A stretch of 64,000 nt of DNA from Actinobacteria bacterium HGW-Actinobacteria-4 (GCA_002841315.1 PHEW01000007.1:61835-125834); one strand, 5' to 3'; counted from the first letter of the stretch, positions 35,811-46,016 are shown. The notes: generated by a model from the sequence alone, not told the origin. Program-made: numbers and translations.

Positions 35811-37991
35811 ATGAAGCTCAGCTTCACTGGACGCATAGCGCGGGCCTCCGCCCGGCGTCCCTGGCTCACCATCAGTGCCTGGGTGGTGGCAATCGCCGCC
35901 GCTCTCGTGGCGGCGGGCAGTCTCGGCGACGTCGTCACTCAGGACGCGCGCATGCTCATCCCCACCGAATCCGATAGGGCAGCACAACTGGCCGATCACG
36001 AGCGCGGCATTGCGGCTTCCACAACGGAAATCGTCATCGTGCGCGCAGACACGGCCACGTTTGGCGACACGGCGTTCTCCGCGGTAGTTGCCGACGTTGA
36101 AGCCGCGCTGCATCAGGTCGATGGCGTCACCGGCGTCGCTACGCCCACGGCAGGCGACACCTTCTCCGTCTCACAGTCAGGTAGCACCGCGTTGGTTGCG
36201 GCGACCATCGCTACGGATCACGTGGAGAGCGTTGGCCAGGACTTCATTGACGCCGTTGCCAGCGCTGAGCGGACGGGCTTCACACTGCTGCCGTTCGGCG
36301 ACGCCTCCGGTCAGGTGGTGTTCGACGGCCTCGCGGAAGACACTCTGCTCCGGGGCGAGTTGATCGGCATCAGCGTCGCTATCGTGATTCTGATCGTGGT
36401 GTTCGGCGCCCTGGCGGCATCGGGCATTCCGCTGATGGCCGCGATCGTGTCGATCATCACCGCAGTAGGCGCAACGGCGATAGTGGGACGCGCCTTCGAA
36501 CTGTCGTTCTTTGTTCTCAATATGGTCATCATGATGGGGCTCGCGCTCGGGATTGACTACACGTTGGTCATGGTCCAGCGCTTCCGCGAGGAGCTCGCCA
36601 ACGGGCGCTCGGTCACCGAAGCCGTCGCGATCACCGGCAACACCGCCAGCCGCGCCGTCTTCTTCTCTGGCGTCACCGTGCTGATCTCTTTGGTGGGCAT
36701 GCTTATCGTGCCCAGCACGATCATGCGTAGCCTCGGCGCTGGCGCGATGATCGTGGCGGTCACCGCGGTGTTCACGGCGCTCACGCTGCTTCCGGCTGTG
36801 CTTCAGTTGCTGGGTCACCGAGTCAACAAGGGGCGCATTCCGACCGCGCACCCAGGCGCGGAGCCAAAGTCCTGGACAGCGCTTGCCCGCCGGGTGATCT
36901 CCCGGCCCGCCGTCGCGACTATCGCCGGCGTAGCGGTGCTCGCCGCGCTCGCCTTGCCCATGCTGTCGATGCGGCTCACCTTCCCCGGGCTTGACTCCTT
37001 GCCCGAGGACAACGAGTTCCGCATCAGCGCGGACATCCTGGTCGAAGACTTTGGCTTTGGGCGCTCAGGAACAATGGTTGCCATCGAGAACGCATCGAGC
37101 GCCTCAGCGGAGATCGCGGAGCTCGCGACTGCGATTGAGGCCCACGATGCTTTCGCTGAGACCGAGGTGGTGTGGCACGCAGACGTGGCGTTCATCGACA
37201 CCAGGGACGTCTACGATTCGGCAGATGTCCGCGCAGAGGAAGCAATCAAGGACCTGCGCTCTACCGTCATCCCTGACTACCTTGGTGAGACCGCCGCTAT
37301 CGCGTCCGTCGGAGGAGGTCAGGCAGGGTCCATCGACTTCACTGACATGATCCTCGACCGCGTGCCGCTGGTGCTCACCATCATCCTTGGCGCGAGCTTC
37401 CTGCTCCTGTTGTTGTCGTTCCGCTCTGTGGTGATCCCGCTTGTCTCCATCGCGCTCAACGTGCTCTCCGCAGCCGCTTCGTTCGGGCTGCTGGTGGCCG
37501 TCTTCCAGTACGGCTGGGGTGCTGACCTGCTAGGACTACCGCAAGTGGATGGCATCGCACCGTGGATCCCCCTGTTCTTGTTCGCCGTGCTGTTTGGTCT
37601 CTCCATGGACTATCACGTGTTCCTCCTAAGCCGCATCAAGGAGCACTACGACGCTCACGGAGACACCCGCGAGGCGGTGGTGTTTGGACTGGGTCGCACC
37701 GGCTCGCTGATCACCGGAGCGGCACTCATCATGGTGGCAGTGTTCTCAGGCTTTGCTCTGGGCGACCTCGCAGAGTTCGCGCAGATGGGCTTTGGCCTGG
37801 CCGCGGCAGTGATCATCGACGCGACCGTTGTCCGCTCGGTCTTGGTTCCGGCCATGATGGCTTGGCTGGGTCGCGCCAACTGGTACCTGCCCGGCTGGCT
37901 CGAGTGGCTCCCCCACATGACCATCGAGGCTGCAGCTGAACCGGTACCTGCCCTCGAGACGCCTCGCGAGCGCGAGCCGGCGCTGGTGTAA
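35811..37991 (+). CDS. MMPL/RND-family exporter
   Basis: 726 aa with the typical duplicated layout: TM1, a ~150-residue external domain, a six-TM bundle containing LGLALGIDYTLVMVQRFREE, then TM7, a second external domain and a final bundle with FGLSMDYHVFLLSRIKEHYD. The two GxxxDY motifs carry the proton-relay Asp-Tyr pairs. Exports lipids or drugs by proton antiport; substrate unknown. AAGGAG RBS. Divergent from a two-component system, so likely induced. Confidence 0.93.
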   Translation: MKLSFTGRIARASARRPWLTISAWVVAIAAALVAAGSLGDVVTQDARMLIPTESDRAAQLADHERGIAASTTEIVIVRADTATFGDTAFSAVVADVEAALHQVDGVTGVATPTAGDTFSVSQSGSTALVAATIATDHVESVGQDFIDAVASAERTGFTLLPFGDASGQVVFDGLAEDTLLRGELIGISVAIVILIVVFGALAASGIPLMAAIVSIITAVGATAIVGRAFELSFFVLNMVIMMGLALGIDYTLVMVQRFREELANGRSVTEAVAITGNTASRAVFFSGVTVLISLVGMLIVPSTIMRSLGAGAMIVAVTAVFTALTLLPAVLQLLGHRVNKGRIPTAHPGAEPKSWTALARRVISRPAVATIAGVAVLAALALPMLSMRLTFPGLDSLPEDNEFRISADILVEDFGFGRSGTMVAIENASSASAEIAELATAIEAHDAFAETEVVWHADVAFIDTRDVYDSADVRAEEAIKDLRSTVIPDYLGETAAIASVGGGQAGSIDFTDMILDRVPLVLTIILGASFLLLLLSFRSVVIPLVSIALNVLSAAASFGLLVAVFQYGWGADLLGLPQVDGIAPWIPLFLFAVLFGLSMDYHVFLLSRIKEHYDAHGDTREAVVFGLGRTGSLITGAALIMVAVFSGFALGDLAEFAQMGFGLAAAVIIDATVVRSVLVPAMMAWLGRANWYLPGWLEWLPHMTIEAAAEPVPALETPREREPALV

Positions 37992-38061
37992 AGACTGCTC
38001 GCGTGGGGCCGTGACCGCACTGGTGACGGCCCCACGCCGACGTTCACGTACGCTTCTGTCT

Positions 38062-38916
38062 GTGAAGGAGTCCCTGGTCAAAGCCCGCGAGTACTTCTCC
38101 GACCGCCGTCGCACCGTCACTTTCGTGGGCGTCGGCCTGGCGTTTCTCGTCACCGGCATCGTCGTTGCGGCGCTGTTGAGTTCTCCACGCGGTGACCTTG
38201 TGGCACACAGCGGCCCCACGCCCACGCCTGCTGCCAGTGTGTCGCCTTCACCCTCCCCCGCACCGGCGGCAATCACGCTTCGGCCTGGAGAGATCGTTGC
38301 GACTATCGCCGGGGACGCACTGCCCATCTATGCCAACCCAGGCGACACGCAGAGCGCCCAAGTGCTCGACAAGTGGAGCGCGGCAGCCTTTCAGCCACTC
38401 ACGGTCATCGCCATCGACTCCACGGAGGTGGACGGCGCCACGTGGCTCAACGTGAAGGTGCCCGTCCAGCCGAATGGGTCCACGGGCTGGATTCGCGAGT
38501 CCGATGTCACGATCTCTTCCACCACGGTGCAGATCCACATCTACTTGGACGAGCGCGAGCTCGACGTGCTTGATGGCGACGAGGTCCTCATCAGCCACAC
38601 CGTGGCGATCGGGACCGAGGCGACCCCCACGCCTCTGGGGGTCTATTCCGTCACTGACCGGCTCGAATACCCCAACCCCAACCACGCGTATGGCTCCTTC
38701 GCGCTGGGACTGTCGGGCTTCTCTGAGGTCCTCGACTCCTTCCAGGGTGCCCCGCCACAGCTCGCGATCCACGGCACCGATCAGCCCAACCTGATTGGCG
38801 CGCGGGTATCGAACGGTTGCATTCGGCTTCCCAATGACGTGGTGGTGGCCGTGGCCGAATACGCTCAGTTGGGAACACCCGTCATTGTTCACCAGTCACG
38901 CGCAACGGAGGCCTAA
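38062..38916 (+). CDS. Membrane-anchored L,D-transpeptidase (YkuD)
   Basis: 284 aa from the GTG at 38062, chosen because TACGCT lies 7 nt before it; the track start at 38011 is possible. One N-terminal membrane anchor (FVGVGLAFLVTGIVVAALL), a Pro/Ser-rich linker, a small SH3-like region (~75-145), then the YkuD catalytic domain ending in HGTDQPNLIGARVSNGCIRL with the active Cys. Makes 3-3 peptidoglycan cross-links or attaches proteins to the wall. Confidence 0.92.
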   Translation: MKESLVKAREYFSDRRRTVTFVGVGLAFLVTGIVVAALLSSPRGDLVAHSGPTPTPAASVSPSPSPAPAAITLRPGEIVATIAGDALPIYANPGDTQSAQVLDKWSAAAFQPLTVIAIDSTEVDGATWLNVKVPVQPNGSTGWIRESDVTISSTTVQIHIYLDERELDVLDGDEVLISHTVAIGTEATPTPLGVYSVTDRLEYPNPNHAYGSFALGLSGFSEVLDSFQGAPPQLAIHGTDQPNLIGARVSNGCIRLPNDVVVAVAEYAQLGTPVIVHQSRATEA

Positions 38917-38918
38917 CT

Positions 38919-39371
38919 ATGGACGCTGCCCCGCCCCCCACCACGCCACCCGCAGCGTGGTATCCCGACCCCACCAACCCAGCTCACCTGAGGTACTGGA
39001 ACGGGATGTCCTGGACTGAGCACACCGCACCGGCCGGCTCGTCGCAACCCCCGCCCACGTGGCCTGGGGCGAGCCAAGACTCCGTGCACGGCCCCGACGG
39101 CGCCATGCACTGGTTGCTTCCCGTAGGACGCTCCGGAGAGTCGATCGCAGCCGGCTATATGGGACTCGCCTGCCTGGTGCTCTTCTGGACCGGCCCAGTG
39201 GTCATCGTGCTCGCGGCCGCGACCTTCTGGGTCTCGATTCGCGCGCTCAAGAAGGCGACGACCGGGGGCCACGGCCGCGGTCGCGCGATCACCGGGCTGG
39301 TGACCGCGAGCATCGGCGCCGTTGCGGGACTCGTTGGCACGGTGGCGATGCTTACCGGCGGCTTCTTTTAG
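38919..39371 (+). CDS. DUF2510/DUF4190 membrane protein
   Basis: 150 aa, 2 bp after the L,D-transpeptidase gene, so probably translated with it. N-terminal DUF2510 (AAWYPDPTNPAHLRYWNGMSWTEH), then two membrane segments of the DUF4190 type (LACLVLFWTGPVVIVLAAATFWVSI; GLVTASIGAVAGLVGTVAML). Function unknown. Confidence 0.85.
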   Translation: MDAAPPPTTPPAAWYPDPTNPAHLRYWNGMSWTEHTAPAGSSQPPPTWPGASQDSVHGPDGAMHWLLPVGRSGESIAAGYMGLACLVLFWTGPVVIVLAAATFWVSIRALKKATTGGHGRGRAITGLVTASIGAVAGLVGTVAMLTGGFF

Positions 39372-39400
39372 TTCAGCGCGTCGCGGAACGAACCGCCGCG

Positions 39401-40357
39401 CTAGGAAGCCGCGCCGAACTTCTCGGCGACCTCGCGGATGGATCGGGCCGACAACTTGAGGCGCGCTCGCTCCTCGTCGTTAAGCGGAACATCAACGCGG
39501 TGGTCAATGCCGTTACGCCCCACGACGGCAGGAAGCGACATGCACACTTCACCCACCTCGGGGTAGTCGATCAAGGTGGAAACAGGGAGAACGCGGTTCT
39601 GGTCACCCAGGACGGCCTCGACAATGCGCGCGCCAGCCACGCCCACGGCGTAGTTGGTTGCACCCTTGCCTTCGATGATCTTGTACGCGCTGTCCTTGAC
39701 CTCGTGGCGGATCTGGTCGCACACGTCCGGGGTCATGACGATGTTGCCGTCCTTGTCGTGCCACTCAAGGAGCGGTACCCCGCCAATAGTCGCTGACGAC
39801 CACAGCGGAACCTCAGAGTCGCCGTGCTCGCCCGCGATGTACGCGTGAACATTACTCACGGCCACACCACACTCGTGCGCCACGCGGTAACGCAGGCGAG
39901 ACGAGTCCAACACCGTGCCCGATCCGAACATCTGCCGCGGCGACATCCCTGACTTCTTGATCGCCGCGTAGGTGACGACATCGACCGGGTTGGTGACAAG
40001 AATGTAGATCGCGTCCGGCGAAACCGTCATGAGCGGCGGGATGATCCTGTCCATCAGACCGATGGTTGCCTCGGCGAGTTCCAGGCGGCTCTGCCCGGGC
40101 TGTTGCTTGGCGCCGGCGGTGATCACCACTACGTCAGAGTCCGCACACACCTCGACATCATCGGAGCCGACGATCCGCGCCTCCGGCATGAACTGAATTC
40201 CCTGAGCGAGGTCTAGCGCCTCGGCCTCGACTTTGGCCTTGTTGATGTCGAACAGCGCAACGTTGCGTGCGAAACCGCGCATGAGCCCTGCATAGGCGAG
40301 CGTGGCTCCCACGGCTCCTGCGCCGACGATCGATACTTTGGTGGTCTTCGGTTCCAT
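39401..40357 (-). CDS. ldh: L-lactate dehydrogenase
   Basis: 318 aa. NAD site VSIVGAGAVGATLAYA, the substrate-specificity loop GAKQQPGQSRLEL with Gln that selects lactate over malate, and the catalytic His in AYIAGEHGDSE. Reduces pyruvate to L-lactate. Together with pta-ackA it indicates fermentative capacity. Start has TAGGCT 6 nt upstream and no Shine-Dalgarno. Confidence 0.96.
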   Translation of the reverse strand: MEPKTTKVSIVGAGAVGATLAYAGLMRGFARNVALFDINKAKVEAEALDLAQGIQFMPEARIVGSDDVEVCADSDVVVITAGAKQQPGQSRLELAEATIGLMDRIIPPLMTVSPDAIYILVTNPVDVVTYAAIKKSGMSPRQMFGSGTVLDSSRLRYRVAHECGVAVSNVHAYIAGEHGDSEVPLWSSATIGGVPLLEWHDKDGNIVMTPDVCDQIRHEVKDSAYKIIEGKGATNYAVGVAGARIVEAVLGDQNRVLPVSTLIDYPEVGEVCMSLPAVVGRNGIDHRVDVPLNDEERARLKLSARSIREVAEKFGAAS

Positions 40358-40384
40358 GCCGTCAGCCTACCGGTGTCGCCTCGC

Positions 40385-42754
40385 CTACAGTTTGGACAGC
40401 CCTGAGAATCTCAACAGGATGCGCTTCACGTCACCGCCGCCAAAGTCGGTGACGGCCACGCCGTTGTTGCCTGAGCCCTCCAACGCGATCACCTTGCCCA
40501 TGCCGTACTTGTCATGAGTAACGCGATCGCCCACTTCGAGCCCCAGATCGGTGCCGGGCTTGGCTCCCGGCGGACTCGGCGGAACCCGCCGCTGCGCGAC
40601 CGCACCAGCACGCGCGTAGCCAATGTCGTCATCGCGATCTTGGCTTCCGCCATAGCCGCCGCCGTACGTGCTTGACCATGCTGATCCCCTGCCACCGCGG
40701 TCGCTGCGCGCACGCAAGGACGCCATCGACGTCTCGGACCGTCGCCACTCGACCAACTCGGACGGAATCTCGCCCACGAACCTGGACGCAGGCAAGTACT
40801 GCGGCGCACCCCAACTCGCCCGCACCTCGGCGCGCGTCAGGTAAAGACGCTCTCGCGCGCGCGTGAGTCCCACGTAGGCGAGCCTGCGCTCCTCTTCCAT
40901 ATCCTTGACGTGCTCCATGGACCGCGCGTGCGGGAACGTGCCGTCCTCCATGCCGGTGAGGAAGACCACCGGAAACTCAAGCCCCTTGGCCGTGTGGAGT
41001 GTCATCAGCGTCACCACTCCGCCACCGCCGTCGGCGTCCGGGATCTGGTCCGCGTCCGCCACGAGCGCGACCTTCTCGAGGAACTCCGGCAACGTGCCCT
41101 CAGGGTTCTCCTCCCCAAACTCACGCCCCACCGCCACCAGCTCCATGATGTTCTCGATGCGGCTCGCGTCTTGGGGGTCTTCACTCGCTCGCAACGCGGC
41201 AATCATCCCTGATCGGGTCGCGATCGCGTCCAACACTCCGGCAGGGCCGTTGTCCTTGGCCAGGTCGCGGAGGTCGTCCATGAGCGCCACAAATCCGTCA
41301 ATCGCCGCGCGCGAGCGCGGCGCCAACCCACTGACCTCGTCCAAACGGCGCAAGCACGCGCCAAAGCTCACGGCAGCATCGGCCGATGTTGTGGTTTGGC
41401 GCAGTCGTTCCACCGCCTCTACCGCCGCATCGCCGATTCCTCGCTTGGGAGCGTTGATAATGCGACGCATGGCGATGTCGTCGTCCTCATTCACCACCGC
41501 GGCGAGGTACGCGAGCATGTCCTTGATCTCTTTGCGCTCATAGAACCGGGTACCGCCCACCACCTTGTAGGGGATCTCCGCGCGAATGAAGCGCTCCTCA
41601 ATGGCCCGCGACTGCGCGTTGGCGCGGTACATGATCGCGACGTCAGACGGTGCCACGGCAGCGTCGCGGGTCAGGCGCCCAATCTCGTCGGCAATGAACT
41701 GCGCCTCGTCTTGCTCGGTATCCGCGGCGTAGCCGATGATCTGTTCGCCCGAGCCCGAATCGGTCCAGAGGTTCTTGGGCTTGCGGCTCGCGTTGTTCGC
41801 GATCACCGAGTTGGCGGCCGTGAGGATGTTCTGCGTGGACCGGTAGTTCTGCTCGAGGTGCACGATGTGCGCCTGCGGGTAGTCCTGCTCGAACTCCAAG
41901 ATGTTGCGGATGGTGGCACCGCGGAACGCGTAAATGGATTGGTCGGCGTCGCCCACGACGGTGAGCTCGGCGGCTGGAAGGCTCGCGTCGTCGGAAGGCC
42001 CCACCAACTCACGCACCAGTGTGTACTGGGCGTGGTTGGTGTCCTGGTACTCGTCCACCAGCACATGGCGGAAGCGTTCGCGGTAGCGCCGCGCCACCTC
42101 GGGGTGCCGCTGGAGCAGGCGAACCGACTTCACGATGATGTCGTCAAAGTCCACCGCATTGGCGGCCTCAAGCCGCGCCTGATACAGCGGGTAAGCCTGG
42201 CCCGCGGCGTATTCGATGGTGTGCCGCGACGCGCCTTCCGTGGCCGCGACAGCATCGGCCGGAGCGATGAGTTCATCCTTAAACTGGCCGATGCGCCCCA
42301 ACAGGGCCTTGGGGGCGAACTTCTTGGGGTCCAGGTTCAGTTCCTTCATGACGAGTTTCATGAGGTTGACCGAGTCCGACGTGTCGTAGATGGAGAACGT
42401 GGACTTGAGGCCCGCGAGCTCATAGTCGCCACGCAGAATACGCACGCACGCGCTATGGAAGGTGCTGACCCACATGTACTTGGCTTCAGGCCCCACGAGC
42501 GCCGTGACGCGCTCGCGCATCTCCCCCGCAGCCTTGTTGGTGAACGTGATCGCGAGCACCTCGTGGGGACGCGCGCGACCAGACTCGAGGAGGTACGCAA
42601 TGCGGTGGGTGAGCACGCGCGTCTTGCCCGAGCCGGCGCCAGCGATGATCAGCAGCGCGCCGCCGTGGTGAAGGACGGCCTCCGCCTGGCGCGGGTTGAG
42701 CCCTTCGGTCAGAGCGGAGGGGCGGTGGCTGGCGACGTCGAACAGGGCATCCAT
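40385..42754 (-). CDS. pcrA: ATP-dependent DNA helicase UvrD/PcrA
   Basis: 789 aa from the ATG at 42754; the 107 extra residues in the track (to 43075) are antisense to the diguanylate cyclase and non-homologous. SF1A motifs: LNPRQAEAV, IIAGAGSGKTRVLT, VDEYQDTNHAQ, VGDADQSIYAFRGA, LEQNYRST, TLHTAKGLEFPVVFL, AYVGLTRARERLYL. The C-terminal GDRVTHDKYGMGKVIALEG is the PcrA Tudor-like domain. DNA repair and replication. Confidence 0.97.
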   Translation of the reverse strand: MDALFDVASHRPSALTEGLNPRQAEAVLHHGGALLIIAGAGSGKTRVLTHRIAYLLESGRARPHEVLAITFTNKAAGEMRERVTALVGPEAKYMWVSTFHSACVRILRGDYELAGLKSTFSIYDTSDSVNLMKLVMKELNLDPKKFAPKALLGRIGQFKDELIAPADAVAATEGASRHTIEYAAGQAYPLYQARLEAANAVDFDDIIVKSVRLLQRHPEVARRYRERFRHVLVDEYQDTNHAQYTLVRELVGPSDDASLPAAELTVVGDADQSIYAFRGATIRNILEFEQDYPQAHIVHLEQNYRSTQNILTAANSVIANNASRKPKNLWTDSGSGEQIIGYAADTEQDEAQFIADEIGRLTRDAAVAPSDVAIMYRANAQSRAIEERFIRAEIPYKVVGGTRFYERKEIKDMLAYLAAVVNEDDDIAMRRIINAPKRGIGDAAVEAVERLRQTTTSADAAVSFGACLRRLDEVSGLAPRSRAAIDGFVALMDDLRDLAKDNGPAGVLDAIATRSGMIAALRASEDPQDASRIENIMELVAVGREFGEENPEGTLPEFLEKVALVADADQIPDADGGGGVVTLMTLHTAKGLEFPVVFLTGMEDGTFPHARSMEHVKDMEEERRLAYVGLTRARERLYLTRAEVRASWGAPQYLPASRFVGEIPSELVEWRRSETSMASLRARSDRGGRGSAWSSTYGGGYGGSQDRDDDIGYARAGAVAQRRVPPSPPGAKPGTDLGLEVGDRVTHDKYGMGKVIALEGSGNNGVAVTDFGGGDVKRILLRFSGLSKL

Positions 42755-42807
42755 AACTGTTCGAGCATACTTGCTAGAGCTGACGCGCCTCGCTGGATCC
42801 AGAGCGC

Positions 42808-43947
42808 TTAGCGGTCGCTGGTTCCCACGGCCACCACGCGGTCGCGGCCCTCTTCCTTGGCACGGTACAGGGCGTGGTCGGCGGCAGCAATGCACTCGTC
42901 GGCGGTCTCGCCAGCGATGCCATGAGCGGCGCCAATGGACACGGTGACGTGGTGGACGTGGTCGGAGCATGGCACAGCCATCGACGCGATGCTCGATCGC
43001 AACCGCTCCAGGACTGGCACCAACGACCGGCGAGGGATGTTGGGCATCAACACCAGGAACTCGTCGCCGCCCCACCTGCTCGCCATGTCGGACTCACGGA
43101 AGTGCTCGCGAAGGTGGAACCCCACGTGGCGGATCATCATGTCGCCGCACGAGTGCCCGTATTCGTCGTTGACAGTCTTGAAGTGGTCAATGTCCATCAG
43201 CACGATCGCGTAGTCGGACATGCCGTCGGCCTCGAACTGTTCCAGCTGAGCGATGATGGGCCTGCGGTTGGTCAACCCCGTCAGCTCGTCGGTCGTGGCA
43301 AGGAGTTCACCGTGGCGGGCCGCACCTTCAAGGATGTGCCTGCTGTACTCCATGCGGCGGTGCAAGAGCACACCCAGCAAGATGATTCCTGCCGCAGTAT
43401 TGGTGCGGTTAATGGCCGCGAAGGTGGGCATGAAGTCTTGATTCAGGGTCGCCCATGCGCGTTCCGAGGTGAAGAAGGTTTCACACAGGACGAACGCAGC
43501 AAAGATCCCCAAGGCGAGGTAGAGGCGCACCTGAGGCTTGTCGTTCGGCACCAGCACAAATAGGCCCACTGCGAATATGAAGAGCAAGAGGTGCACGCTC
43601 GCGTCAACGGAGAACGCGGCAGTGTAGGCAACCAGCGGACCGATGGGCAGAGATACCGCCATCACTCCGGCTCCCACGGCGTAGCCGCGCTTGAGCCACA
43701 GCAACGCGATGGCGTAGAGCGGCAACGTCAGGAGCGCGACAATGATGAGATAGCCCGTGCCCGGCCCACCCCACACAAAGAACAGTGCGGCGAACGCGGC
43801 TTGAACGACGGCGCTCGCGATCAGGAACTGGCGGATGGTGCGGACTTCTTGCTGTTTGCCGCGCGCAATCGCGTCGCGAATCTGCTGGGGCATCAAGGGG
43901 GTCACGGTCACACTGACGGGCTCACGCCGCCTATCGAGGCCTCTCAT
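42808..43947 (-). CDS. Membrane diguanylate cyclase (GGDEF)
   Basis: 379 aa. Six or so membrane segments in residues ~35-200, a short linker, then a GGDEF domain with DELTGLTNRRPI, MDIDHFKTVND and the catalytic RWGGDEF. An RxxD inhibitory site (RESD) sits five residues before GGDEF, so product inhibition is expected. Makes cyclic di-GMP. A second cyclase lies at 52.4 kb. RBS GGGAGG upstream. Confidence 0.93.
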   Translation of the reverse strand: MRGLDRRREPVSVTVTPLMPQQIRDAIARGKQQEVRTIRQFLIASAVVQAAFAALFFVWGGPGTGYLIIVALLTLPLYAIALLWLKRGYAVGAGVMAVSLPIGPLVAYTAAFSVDASVHLLLFIFAVGLFVLVPNDKPQVRLYLALGIFAAFVLCETFFTSERAWATLNQDFMPTFAAINRTNTAAGIILLGVLLHRRMEYSRHILEGAARHGELLATTDELTGLTNRRPIIAQLEQFEADGMSDYAIVLMDIDHFKTVNDEYGHSCGDMMIRHVGFHLREHFRESDMASRWGGDEFLVLMPNIPRRSLVPVLERLRSSIASMAVPCSDHVHHVTVSIGAAHGIAGETADECIAAADHALYRAKEEGRDRVVAVGTSDR

Positions 43948-44159
43948 GATCCCTCCCTCAAGTCTTCAGCGATCCGCACCCCCGTGGACAGATCTACTGC
44001 ACTTCCCACATTACGAGAAGGCTCATCAATTTCACACGCCGTGTCGCGTACATCACACTCATTCCTTTTTGGGCGAAACCCCCCGGTAAACGACGCCGGG
44101 GCACCAACGCGCGCCAGTGAGCGACGAGTTGGCGCCCCAGGCGCATGAAGAAGTGTCTA

Positions 44160-45617
44160 CTATGAGCGTCGACGCCCCGAGCCTTGGCCTGCCGAGAACG
44201 CGGCCGCGCCGCCTCCGGAACCAGCCGGCGAGCCGGTCCGGCGGCCGCCAGCGCGACGCTGAGCGCCACCCTGGCCCGCAGGACGGTGCTGGCCGTGCTC
44301 GCCTTCAGGACGGTCGCGACGGGCCTGGCCACCGGTGCGCGGCTGGCCTCCCTGTCGGGGTGCGCCACCTTCACGGCCGCGGCGGCCACGAGGGCTCGAT
44401 CCGGGCGCGCGCTGGGGCTGAACGGCGATGGGCTGCGGCTTCACATACGCGGCGATGTCGCCGGTCAGGTCACGCACGGCCTTGGTGGTGGCAGACACGG
44501 CAATGGGCTGAGCCGTGATCTTGGCCTTGCGCATCAGCATCTCGGTCTCCTTGCGCTGCTCAGGCAGCACAATGGTGACCACGTCACCGGTCTCGCCCGC
44601 GCGGGCGGTACGGCCAGAGCGGTGCAGGTACGCCTTGTGTTCAGCGGGCGGGTCCACGTGGATCACCAGTTCGATGTTGTCGACGTGCACGCCGCGTGCG
44701 GCAACATCGGTCGCCACGAGCACGCGGTGCGAACCGGCAGAGAACAGCGCGAGGTTCTGGTCGCGCTTGGCCTGCGAGAGGTTGCCGTGCAGGTCCACGG
44801 CAGGAATGCCCGCCGCGGTGAGTACCTTGGCGAGCTTCTTGGCCTGGTGCTTGGTGCGCATGAACAGAATGCGGCGGCCGGTGCCGGACGCGAGCGCCTG
44901 CACCACTTCCTTCTTGGCCTCAGCGGAGGAGACGTGGAAGATGTGGTGCGTCATGTCTGCGACCGGCGAGTTGGCCTCGTCGACCGAGTGCATGATCTGG
45001 TCGTTAAGGAAGCGCTTGACGAGTTGGTCCACGCCGTTGTCGAGGGTCGCGCTGAAGAGCATGCGCTGGCCACGCTTGGGGGTGGCCGTCATGATGCGGG
45101 TGACGCCGGGCAGGAAGCCTAGGTCGGCCATGTGGTCGGCTTCGTCCAGGACGGTGATCTCGACGGCGTCGAGTGACACGTGACCCTGCTTCATGAGGTC
45201 CTCGAGGCGGCCGGGGCACGCCACGACGATGTCGGCGCCCGCACGGAGCGCCTGCTCCTGGCGGTGCTGCTTGACGCCACCAAAGATGGTGGTGGTCTTA
45301 AGTCCATAGGCCTTCGCGAGCGGTGCGATGACCGCTTCAATCTGGGTGGCGAGCTCGCGCGTGGGCGCAAGGATCAGCCCGCGCGGGTGACCGGGACGCG
45401 ACGGCTTTCCCGAGGTGCCCAACCGGGCAGCCATGGGTAGCGAGAACGCGAGCGTCTTGCCGGAACCGGTCTTGCCTCGGCCCAGGACATCGCGACCGGA
45501 CAGCGTGTCGGGAAGCGTGTCCACCTGGATGGGGAATGCGTTGACCTTGCCCTCGCGTTCGAGGATCTCGACCAACTTATTGGGCACGCCAAGCGTGCCA
45601 AAGGAAGTTTCTGACAT
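44160..45617 (-). CDS. DEAD-box RNA helicase
   Basis: 485 aa. Q-motif region NAFPIQVDTLP, Walker A GRGKTGSGKT, PTRELATQI, DEADHMADLGFLPG, the SAT motif in LFSATLD, and VATDVAARGVHVDNIELVIHVDPP, HRSGRTARAG. The last ~90 residues are a low-complexity Gly/Arg/Gln RNA-binding tail (RGRRGREGGAPRQGGQ). RhlE/CsdA-like role in ribosome assembly or cold adaptation. Preceded by a long untranslated stretch. Confidence 0.95.
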   Translation of the reverse strand: MSETSFGTLGVPNKLVEILEREGKVNAFPIQVDTLPDTLSGRDVLGRGKTGSGKTLAFSLPMAARLGTSGKPSRPGHPRGLILAPTRELATQIEAVIAPLAKAYGLKTTTIFGGVKQHRQEQALRAGADIVVACPGRLEDLMKQGHVSLDAVEITVLDEADHMADLGFLPGVTRIMTATPKRGQRMLFSATLDNGVDQLVKRFLNDQIMHSVDEANSPVADMTHHIFHVSSAEAKKEVVQALASGTGRRILFMRTKHQAKKLAKVLTAAGIPAVDLHGNLSQAKRDQNLALFSAGSHRVLVATDVAARGVHVDNIELVIHVDPPAEHKAYLHRSGRTARAGETGDVVTIVLPEQRKETEMLMRKAKITAQPIAVSATTKAVRDLTGDIAAYVKPQPIAVQPQRAPGSSPRGRRGREGGAPRQGGQPRTGGQARRDRPEGEHGQHRPAGQGGAQRRAGGRRTGSPAGSGGGAAAFSAGQGSGRRRS

Positions 45618-46016
45618 GGGGATAGATGTTGCCTTTCAAGCATGGAGCCGGTGCGGCGCGCGTAAGCGACGCAACTGTTGGCCGTGACTGTCACGGCACC
45701 GGCATTGGTGGCGAAGGCGGCATGTGCCGCTCTCGTTCGCCGAAGAAGATTTCTACGAGCCTGGCTACCCGCATGTCTGGCGGGGCCGGCGAGAAGGAGA
45801 AGCTATCTCGACGCAAAGAAACCGCCTGGATGGCGGTCGCAATGAGATAAGCCTAACAGGTGCGCCGCGCGGCGCGTGCTGTGGCGGCCTCGTGTTGCCG
45901 GACGGGGTCCAGGCGACCCCGTGAATCCTACGCGAACATGAATGCCACATTTGGTCCGAATGTGACCCCCATGTTCGCAAGGCGCGTTGGGGCGCAGGCT
46001 CGTTGGGGCTCAGGCT
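45618..46016 (-). other. Long non-coding gap upstream of the DEAD-box helicase
   Basis: 399 bases with no convincing gene. TAGGCT on the minus strand at 45855-45850 would give a ~225-nt leader. Within it is a GCCGTGA/TCACGGC stem (45681-45697). Further upstream, ACGGGGTC/GACCCCGT (45902-45922) may mark the end of the response-regulator transcript. Confidence 0.4.
45902..45922 (-). terminator. 8-bp stem hairpin between response regulator and helicase
   Basis: ACGGGGTC, CAGGC loop, GACCCCGT; about 95 nt downstream of the response-regulator stop. No T-run, so confidence is modest. Confidence 0.4.

Noticed and set aside
41396-42811. 471-aa plus-strand ORF
   Set aside because: Lies entirely antisense to pcrA and has no recognisable motif.
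42755-43075. 107-residue N-terminal extension of PcrA
   Set aside because: Arg-rich, non-homologous and overlaps the diguanylate cyclase gene on the same strand in another frame; ATG 42754 matches the family start.
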